Shown here: piece by piece, positions 55,671 to 64,000 of the stretch
How positions within the stretch are numbered: position 1 is the first letter of the stretch
Layout of the letters: each line of letters opens with the position of its first letter
Assembly: GCA_037389465.1 (NCBI GenBank)
Contig: JAZARR010000074.1
Span: forward strand, 1,240,001 to 1,304,000
Reading direction: 5' to 3'
DNA from: Baylisascaris procyonis
Lineage: Eukaryota > Nematoda > Chromadorea > Rhabditida > Ascarididae
Length of the DNA: 64,000 bases
Translations under genes and position numbers: made by a program
Notes under the pieces: model-generated
What the model was told of the DNA's origin: nothing
Databases searched by the model: none
The model's input: only the letters and a program-made list of their open reading frames with translations

Positions 55671-57934
55671 TTAGACGGCGTCTGCATATTCGGGCTGCAT
55701 CGGTGCTTGCCTCATTTCTGCATAATCGTATGTGCTAATTTCTCGAGGAGTGAAATGCTTTTCCACCACCTGAAATAAGGTAAAACAATGTGCATAAATT
55801 ATATTGGATGACAAACAAATGCGACTAGAAGGCCCAATTATATCTTTTAAAATATAGCCCATCAGCTAACAAGGCTGACGCAACTTCAACATTGACTTGC
55901 CAATATTAGTTTTGTTTCTCGTTATCTATGGTCGATGAAATATCCACTGAAAAAAAAACGCCTAGCCAGAAGAACGGGCGATGGATGCTTCTATCGTTCT
56001 CCAACAGTTCAAAGAGTATACCAATAGTAGAGCTCGTAAGCAATCTCATACCGAAAAGATTGCTAAAAAGAAACACGTAACCGATAATCCGGTGGCCCTT
56101 TCTCACCCCATTAATGTGCTCGACTTTATCAAAAATTCGACTCACTCTCTTTAAGTGAAGTGGCGGTAAGTTTTACGTATGTTATATTAGAGGATATTGC
56201 TAACCTTTTTCCATTTGTGAAAAGAGAAGCGCTCATTCGATGGCGACACTAACACGAATGCTGCAAAAAAATACTTGAAATATTACATAGTAACATCTTT
56301 GAAAACCTCCCCTCTAAAAGTAACCTTTCACTTCTGCTTACACTTAGATGAATCACCAACAGCCTATCAAGAACCTCAAAGAACTCTTAAATTGCAACGT
56401 CCATCCACCCAATCCAAGAGGACGATTCTCCGACATTTCAGTAGTAACACAAAAATTGTCTGCAGAGAGCCTCTTCATCACTGAGCATAGAACATTTAAA
56501 AAAACCTGATTTTCATACACCTCCACATAGCAGCTGTTTTTCTTCGCATTACTATTTGTGCACTATTATCTCGAAGTTGCTAATCACAGATCAAAAATCA
56601 CACCGCCACATTCTTAGTGGCCGTTTATGTATCTGCTGGTAGCCAATGGGAAGAGGCCTACGAAGGTATCTGCAATAGCAATTAGCGGGAGCAGTTAAGG
56701 TATGCACTCTACCAAGTGAGATTCAACAAAGCTAACCATAAAGTTTCGAGTGTGTTTGTCAACTTGGTGCGCAACATATGGCAATAACAAGCAAGAAAGC
56801 AAACCTTCAGCCCGAATCACGGGCAGCACAACGCCATTTACCTTCACTATTCGCCCCCATTGCATATTGCATGACTCTCTTATACAACGATGCTGCAAAC
56901 GATATATAGACAAAATTCAACAAAAAAATAAATAAATAAATAAATTGGCGGAAAGCCACTATTTTGAAGGGTGAATTCGAGGAAATACCGTACATTTGTG
57001 GTGTGGCGATAGGATTTGTAATCTGGTGAAGAGATGCAGAAAAAAACAACGAATATTTTAGAGAAGCGCTTAAAACTCATCATTGCCTCAGAAATATAAT
57101 GCCAATTTTTGGTAATAATGGTCATCGGATAGCACAGCACGTTTCCTAAAGTTTTTTTTTAGCGCAATGCGAGATCAGAGGAAGCTAAACTACAAATAAT
57201 TACGTCGTAATGAATATTCTTATGAAAAACATCACACGAAAACAGTACAATAAGGACTTGGTTTGGTTTGGTTTATGAGGAGGCTCACATCCATATCGAT
57301 AAATATTGTCAATTTAGCTTAACAAAAAAAAAAAAAAAATTAAACAACTGCTAAATACTGCAAGGATTTTTCTACTGTTGTCACCATAGCCTAATTAACG
57401 TGTCATCAATGCAATATATATGTTCTTCAACGTATCATAAGCATTCTAACTATAAAATAAACTTTATTTGGTTTCAAGTTAACATTGAAGAGTGTTTCTT
57501 CCAGGCATACTTTCATAAAGAGCATCGAATGAGAAAAGAAACGCACACTTCCGAGCGCCACTATCTCGAAACGTTTCTCCTGTTGTTTCGTTTCCTCGGT
57601 ATATTCGAGGCAATCAACACGTGACCAGATCCCCCGATCGACACAAATATAATGCGAACGATTTCGATCAGTGACAATATCCGTCGAACGACAAATCAAC
57701 GTATCGCATTTCCTATAAGATCAATAAAAAGGTTGAAATTTTATAAAGCCAAAAAAGCAAACGAAAGATGACTTGATTGCTCTTATTTCATTTCATCAGG
57801 TAACCAAAGGGGAAGTGATTGACTCACCGACATCGTAAATCGTAGACGTTGTTTGCAATGCGTCTTTGTTGCTCGATCATCAACGCTCTTGATCGTTGCC
57901 TCTCTTCATTCATTTTCCTGATGCAATTTTCAAC
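55671..57934 (-). CDS. DRH C-terminal regulatory (RIG-I CTD) exons
   Basis: 57934-57828 encodes a charged helix (QEE/QRR-type) ending LRCR. 57712-57547 gives KCDTLIC, completing the CxxC zinc pair, and ends at a GTGCGT donor; a second phase-0 donor (GTATGC) lies 36 bases further on but spaces the domain poorly. 56892-56805 gives [13 protein letters not shown] with the second zinc pair, then NGVVLPV. The last exon 55769-55671 gives [11 protein letters not shown] and a 20-residue tail ending YADAV. Together these are the dsRNA-end/5'-triphosphate recognition fold. Confidence 0.85.
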
Positions 57935-60900
57935 CTTAAATATATCAAAACATCCACTTTAGAACAAAAATGCATCGTCAGTAATTCAAGCAAAATACGT
58001 CTCACTCGTTCCTTCTTCGCTTTCGCTCATTGAAGAACATACAGAGAAGAGAGCTCTGCGCATGAACCATTAGAGCTCTACTGATGCAATTCTACATTTT
58101 TGGCAATTCTATGGTTCTGCCCTTAATGCCATTCCCTGTTACTATAAGGTGAGCCTTATGCTAGACCAAGCTACAATAACCGGAAAGCAATCCGAAGTTG
58201 CCCTAATGAATCTGAAGAAAAAACCTGTGTAACATTCATGACTTAAACGATATGGTAGACGCTATAAACAGTTGAAGAATGCGCTGAAACATGTACGTAG
58301 CGCATTTACAATAAACACGATTTGAAAATAGTACAGGTATACACACCATCTTCGATCGCAGATGGAAGGAGCTGCAGATGGCTTACCTCTTTTGCTATAC
58401 GCGTTCCTTTAAAAAAAAAACATCCCTTTCTCTAAGTGACCATATTTTTACTAAAACCTCTCTATGATCAATTAACATTTGACCAGTTCGAAGAAAGGCG
58501 GAATAAAACCTAAAATGCTGTTTCCCAAATATCGTATGCTGAGATATAGGTGCTCTATTATACCGCAATGAATACCAAAAAATAGCCGACATCCTCTTGC
58601 ATGCTTTACCTCTTCCGAATTCGAAGTTCTACGAAATCGGTTTTTCAATCAAAACATTACTTCACCAAATACTCTTTACCACAATAAAGTGCAGCAAGCA
58701 CCATAGCTGATATCATATACACGAAATCTAGAAAACCATAAACCATCAAACGGCTATATTTCTTTGTGTATATAATGATGCGATTTGCTATACTTCATCA
58801 ACTTGCACACGAATATTATGACTTGCCATTTTCGGTTTTATTTCGCATCTCAAGTGCATGAATAGCACACAATCATCTAGTTGCAGTAGGTGGATAATAA
58901 GAGGCCATCTATATCGACAGGAGGAAAGTACACGAGAATTAACATTCTTCAGCATATTCCTATGAAGATCAAATCAACAAAAATTACACTGAAAAGAAAA
59001 ACAAAGTAAAAAACCTTCCTTTCAAAAATAATCAATAAACAACGATGGAATGCGATTCGATCTTTTCAATAAATGCATTTTCGGTTTCTTTTCAGAGGAA
59101 AAAGCGGAAAATGAAGAAGAATTGTGCCGAATGAACTGATATGATAAACGTTTTTCCGCCTCGTTCAACCAATCAACCATTTTCACAAGTCAATACCGAG
59201 AAATAAATTTACAAGTTCAAGAATCCAAGAAATGAAAATACTAAACTTATGTAGTTCCGATAAATTATTTTTGCATTTCTATTTTAACCCAATTTGATCG
59301 TCCGTAAAAATCTTTTACGAAAGGTTCATCATGTGTACAGCCCGACTCACGACCGCTATGAAATATATGCAGATACATCTCCATATATCAAATTCTATAA
59401 TTTCTCTCAAAGCTCAAGAAAGAAAATACGATATCTTTGCGTATAAATACATCGACCAAATTTCGCTACAGCTTAAAAGAGAAATTGCCGGACAAACAAA
59501 CAAACACACATACAAGCACCGAGATATCGTGCATCGATGGTGTCCTTATGTAAGGCAAATTTGTGAAAACGCATTCTGAAAAAGGAAAATGCAAAATGAA
59601 GAGTGCATTTCAAATTATTATGGAACATTGCGACGGTAAATCTAAGCAATCGAAATCATAGTTTCAAGCTTACCTCTCTACGGAACCAATCCTTTGGCCG
59701 CCGATCGATCGCATCCAGTGCAATATTCATAAGTCGTTCCCTAGTAAGATTGTCATTCTCACGTCTCTCCAATTTACTGTCATGTGTTAGTAATATACAA
59801 CGGGATCCCTCAGCTCGTCCACGACCTTAAAGAACTAGTCATCTAAGAAAAACATACGAAGGTATTAACACAAAAATAAAATAATCACTGAGTGGTAAAC
59901 TTATTGGGAGTGAATAAATAAGATTTTATTGGAAAATAAATTGAATTGTAGTTAATAGAGACGAAAACATATATTCTTTAGGATGATCGGGATTAAATTC
60001 GAAGATCCATTCTAGCTATAACTGCGAAATGCTGCATCTGCATTCAACTTATTGCTTTATCTCATTTGAAAAAAAAAAAAAATGTTAACGTTTAATCATC
60101 AAACAAATGTGAATTCTATTCGGCTTATATATCAATGAAAAATAATCTCGAAACATGTTGCATTTAACAGCCTTCACAACATAAGCCGAATCCCACTAGA
60201 AAATGCAATTTCAGAAATGATTTATATTAGAATCACATTAACACCCTCAATTGGAATTTTTCAGGCGCGCAGAAAATAATGTGAATACATGCAACTTGCA
60301 AAGAAACGGGTATTCTATTCGCCGATAATCAATAGAACAAGAAACCATTGCTAAAAAATACATTGATAAAATGATGGATCACCATCTTGCTAAGAGACCG
60401 CTTCTCAGATAATATCCTTACGAAGCAGAAGCAAATGGACTCCAGAAGCGCGATAATAGCGCGCCACGGGAAAGGTAAACGTTCCTTCCGCAATATGTGC
60501 CCCTCTAATCCGTCCCTAGACTGGCTACAGACTCATTTGCGTAGCCTAGAAGAAGCTAATGTTATCTAAGCTAAGAGCAACATTTATTTTGCGCCACACT
60601 TTCGTTGGATTATTCGTCTTTCTGAAGTTTTATGAATAATTCTGAGTGATTCCTCACGTTCTTCGTAAATTTAACAGCACGGTACTCGGACGACGCATAA
60701 TGCACAAATTCGACGTATTTTCTATGTGCGCTGTCTGAACGTGCGAATACTTCCACCCGATAAGAACAGATAGATTTGCCTGGTCTAACAAACTCAAATA
60801 TTATGTTAAAGATCTCTGTGGAGGCCACCCACTCCTATGCGAGTTCGTTCCCACATTTGATCCATAGCGCTGCTGAATTTGCCGCGCATCGAACTGATGA

Positions 60901-62761
60901 AAGAAGGAAATAAACGTGCCGAAAATTAATTACTCCTCCCCTCCAGTGTTTCGTAGCCGCTCTCATTGGTGACTGTACAAAATTGTCTTGGACACTTGTA
61001 CAACGCGTATATAGCAATATAGGTTGCAAAACTTTTATGACAGCCTACATATGTCATGGCTAAGGTAATAGCATCGCAGAATTTTCTGGAAAAAATATTT
61101 GCTTCACTCCCTTTCCAAAACGATCCAAAATAACAAAAAAAAAAATATTTGCTCCTTCCACAATAGTCACATATTTCCCCGTATTTTTGAACGATCATGC
61201 GAAAAGCTAGCTTGTCGAACACAAATGCAAAAACAAAACATCGTGACACTCTGTCGTTGTTGTAGGAAACGATCATCTAACGACTCCTCTTTTGAATATA
61301 GCTCACTAATTCATGTTTTTCTCTGATCCATTATATTGTGCGCATTTCTCTGCTTCTCATGCTGACAAACCCATTTCACATTAGGTGCACTGAAGATCGT
61401 CCATCGACAGTTTTTTCTTCTCGATTCAGTGAGTGTAAGTTTTTTGTCAGTTTTCCAGTTCACTTATTCATTTCTGTTCAATTTGCCGATAAAATGCATA
61501 GCAGCAACACAATATCAAATGTGGAAGTTTATCGCTGCTATAGACGTATCACATTCATATGTGAACGCCTATATCACAATATATGATGTGTCGATTTAAA
61601 TTGTTTATAAGGTTCGAATCTCAATGGGAAGTTGCTAGTAATGAGCAAAAAAAGGAAATTCCAGCCCATTATATGCAATCGCTTCACATAAATGATTTGT
61701 AGCCGTCAGTTCCCTTCCTAGCTAGTGTCTTCACAAATCCGCCCTGGATGCATTCATCCTGCCGTTTCCACCTCCAAAATGCTCCTCATCCCCTCACCAT
61801 ATTCAAATAACAAAACGAACCTCTACGCTGCACATGAGCAATCTCGTTCGTTGCATAGTTATATTTAATGACGAGCGTACATTTCTGTATATCGATACCC
61901 TCTTCGGCTACAGAAGTTGCACATAGCACTTTTACGTCACCATTCGCGAATTGCATTAATTTTTCCCGTTGAACATTCACGTTTTGACCACCTTCTTCTG
62001 TTGATGCATTGATGCCTGAAAAAGGAAACTACCTTCTAAATTACTCGAGCTGAAAATTCTCTTCCCCTTTCGAAATAAAAGGAAGCGTTTTCATGCCTTG
62101 TAAGCTCTACCTCAATTACCCACCTCAAGTTTATTTTATTTCCACACAACATCAAACCTCAAAGAATGAATACAAGTTTGTGCATGTTTCATGACTATAG
62201 CACCATATATCATTCGAATAATAAGGTCGATAAAAAAAGTTGTTTTCTTACCACCAAGAATGGGCATATGCAGAAGTGAACAGAGATAAGAGAGGAACGG
62301 ATGGTATACACCATTGTAAAGGGGCGAATGCAAACGCCTCATGAAATCAAATCCTTGCGTTTTTTTAAACTTTAAAACAAAAACCTTAGCAATCGCCCTT
62401 TAGTATTTAAAAAAATTGAAGGAAACCACCAATTAAACTCTAAATGACAACGATTCATAGCGCAATTGAAGAGTCCTCTGAGGCTGAATCTACAATTCTT
62501 ACCTTCTGCTTGCCAGGCAGACTATCTAATCAGCATTTAAGTATATCTAAGTGTCAATACATCTGGCACTTTCAACTTGTGAAAAACGATAAACAATATT
62601 GAGATAATGACAAACCAGTAATCACTTCACTCCTAACGCCTATATCTCGAAGCGAAGCATCAGCGTTCATCGCCTCTCGTAGACGACATGCAAACTCACG
62701 AGTACGTACAAACACAATAGCACGACCATCCGGCTTAGTGAGAAACTCTTTGCGTACTTCC
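55671..62761 (-). CDS. RIG-I-like / Dicer-related helicase (DRH family), 3' part
   Basis: Superfamily 2 RNA helicase of the RIG-I/MDA5/LGP2 and nematode DRH group, which binds dsRNA and acts with Dicer or in antiviral RNAi. Exons on the - strand: 62761-62616, 62015-61821, 59825-59674, 57934-57828, 57712-57547, 56892-56805 and the last 55769-55671. Phases agree through 56805. Visible: motif IV ([13 protein letters not shown]), motif V ([15 protein letters not shown]), motif VI ([14 protein letters not shown]), the helical pincer ([15 protein letters not shown]), and the C-terminal regulatory domain with CxxC and CxxxxC zinc ligands and a WG then LPV signature. Helicase domain 1 (motifs I-III) is not in the window and should lie to the right. 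The joint between 56805 and 55769 is unresolved. The stop is TAA at 55673-55671. Confidence 0.92.
56356..56459 (-). CDS. Candidate missing exon of the DRH C-terminal domain
   Basis: CTCTCTGCAG precedes base 56459. In phase 1, as the donor at 56805 requires, it reads [20 protein letters not shown] and then continues to a TGA before 56356. Length and the terminal Trp fit the CTD between LPVIRAE and VVEKHF. No phase-0 donor to match the last exon is visible, so its 3' end is not placed. Confidence 0.4.
57935..59673. other. DRH intron (1.7 kb)
   Basis: AT-rich, no additional exon, repeat or RNA gene seen. Confidence 0.5.
59674..62761 (-). CDS. DRH helicase domain 2 exons
   Basis: Exon 62761-62616 carries motif IV and ends in phase 1. 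Exon 62015-61821 starts with [12 protein letters not shown] residues, runs through motif V and ends at HVQRRG. Exon 59825-59674 completes motif VI ([10 protein letters not shown]), with both catalytic arginines present, and ends FRRE in phase 0. The cuts fall inside motif VI and just before motif V. Confidence 0.93.
59826..61820. other. DRH intron (2.0 kb) inside motif VI
   Basis: It splits the QRRG|RGR sequence. It holds only short open frames on both strands with no family signal. Confidence 0.5.
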
Positions 62762-63212
62762 CTAAATATATTAGTAGGGGTTGCGATGAAACCGATGAGA
62801 TGAATGAAAAAGGGAGGGAGAATATCACAATGGGAAATCTCGGAAACATTCAACCATCAGAGACAGACCAAAGGCCAAACGGTAAATGATTTGTGATGCA
62901 CCTTCACATGACTTAAGTTACATTTCGATTTCTAACAAAGAAAATGAAGTGAAGTTTTAAAAGGAAATTTCAATACAAAGCACTTCTCTCAGTAAGGGCT
63001 CAATGAAGCGTGAGCAAAGACGTTATATAAGACACAATCTTCGTACCAAAAAAGAAAAGAATGTAGGCGTGTATGTGGCAAATAAATATATCGGATATAC
63101 TTGAATTTGATAAACCAAACACGATCAAGGTTTTCAATTAATCGTTTAAAAACATTCCAGTAATGCATCTGGCAGCCTAAAATAGCCCACCTTTACCGTT
63201 TTTTTTACATAC

Positions 63213-63259
63213 TAGCGTGGACACTTGCGCCACTAATCCTTCCTCGGCATATACCTTCA
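63213..63259 (-). CDS. Possible further DRH exon
   Basis: GATTTTAG precedes and GTATGT follows a 47-base segment that reads KVYAEEGLVAQVSTL in one frame, of the kind seen in the helicase linker. Its phase-0 end does not match the phase-2 start at 62761, so another small exon or a wrong boundary would be needed. Confidence 0.2.
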
Positions 63260-63775
63260 CTAAAATCTAACCATAAACCATTTAAATTCTTCACACAATC
63301 AATGAACTTAAAACAATGTATCCAACACGTTTCCAGTGGTCGTTCTCTCACTGAATTTCAAAAGAATATTCTATTCCTTTCCGCTTCTGCACTTTATTCC
63401 CACAAATGTCTGACAACTAAAACTTTTTGTTTACTAAGATGATTTGGGTGGTTTTTGAAAAAAAAAAAAAAAAAAACTGTGATAAGAATACAAGAATAAC
63501 TGAGGGAATAAGAACTAAAATCTTCTACAAAGCCGTTAATGTTAACGGGAAAATTGAAGATATGAATAAGTAGAATTTAATGGAATCCTAAATGAATAGC
63601 GGAAATGTTCATATGATTGTAATGGTTGCAATTAAATAAGCACCAAAAACCCCAACTTTAGAGACTTCGGCTGCAAATTTCGTGATCTTGGTGAATGCCA
63701 CAAAATGGTATTCGAATGCTTTCGAAGTTTATTCGACAGTCCCTTATGCAAATTAGAAAGTTTTTATTTTGGAGA

Positions 63776-63791
63776 GGGGGGGGGGGGGGGG
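63776..63791 (+). repeat. Poly-G homopolymer (16 bases)
   Basis: Sixteen consecutive G in AT-rich DNA; likely variable in length and error-prone in assemblies. Confidence 0.95.
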
Positions 63792-64000
63792 ATGGGAGAC
63801 TTTCTCTGTTCCTTTCTTCCAAAGATATCTATTCTCATTAGCGCCACTAAAAATTACTCTTTTTTTCGTTACCTAAATAAAGATGTGAAAAGGATAGCAT
63901 CATGGCAGATATGAGAATATCAGCTTAGCAAAGAGGATATAAAAATATTTATGTGAGTTACGTGTTCCCTTATATAAATAAGGGAAAATTGCTTGAAAGA

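Larger units (their letters stand above)
62762..64000. other. Right end of window: intron or upstream DRH exons
   Basis: Apart from the candidate at 63213-63259 I see no coding segment. A 16-base G run lies at 63776-63791 and an A-tract at about 63458-63476. Confidence 0.4.

Overview
The window reads as nuclear DNA of a nematode. It is AT-rich, genes are split into many short exons by GT-AG introns of about 75 bases to several kilobases, and one ATG sits directly behind a TTTTCAG acceptor, as in spliced-leader trans-spliced nematode genes. Two clear conserved proteins fit an animal: a plasma-membrane calcium pump and a RIG-I-like (Dicer-related, DRH) helicase. Long introns and low gene density suggest a parasitic, spirurid or filarial-type species rather than Caenorhabditis; that is inference. 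No bacterial features (operators, Shine-Dalgarno sites, CRISPR) are present.

Layout. (1) 5-24309, + strand: one very large gene I do not recognise ('gene A'). Sixteen exons keep a single reading phase from the left edge to a TGA, giving at least 1,421 residues of low-complexity modules: an acidic decapeptide-repeat block, a Ser/Thr/Glu-rich block, a Pro/Ala-rich block, a Gly/Gln block with a second decapeptide repeat, and a Cys-rich tail. Its 5' end lies left of the window. A stop-containing exon at 10947-11108 may be an alternative last exon. (2) 24579-27004, + strand: a small gene for a secreted eight-cysteine protein of 148 residues, 269 bases after gene A, possibly co-transcribed with it. 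(3) 29172-47363, - strand: a complete 24-exon plasma-membrane Ca2+-ATPase (PMCA, mca family), 1,275 residues as modelled, with two phase-compatible donors at the known splice site A. (4) 47491-55670: about 8 kb without a convincing gene, containing remains of a non-LTR retrotransposon. (5) 55671-62761 (- strand, continuing beyond the right edge): the 3' part of a DRH/RIG-I-like helicase, from helicase motif IV to the zinc-binding C-terminal domain.

The genes do not form an obvious pathway. The PMCA exports calcium at the cell surface; the helicase is expected to bind dsRNA in antiviral or small-RNA silencing; gene A and its small neighbour look like extracellular proteins. All exon boundaries were worked out by eye from splice sites, phase and family motifs; transcript data would settle the uncertain joints named below.
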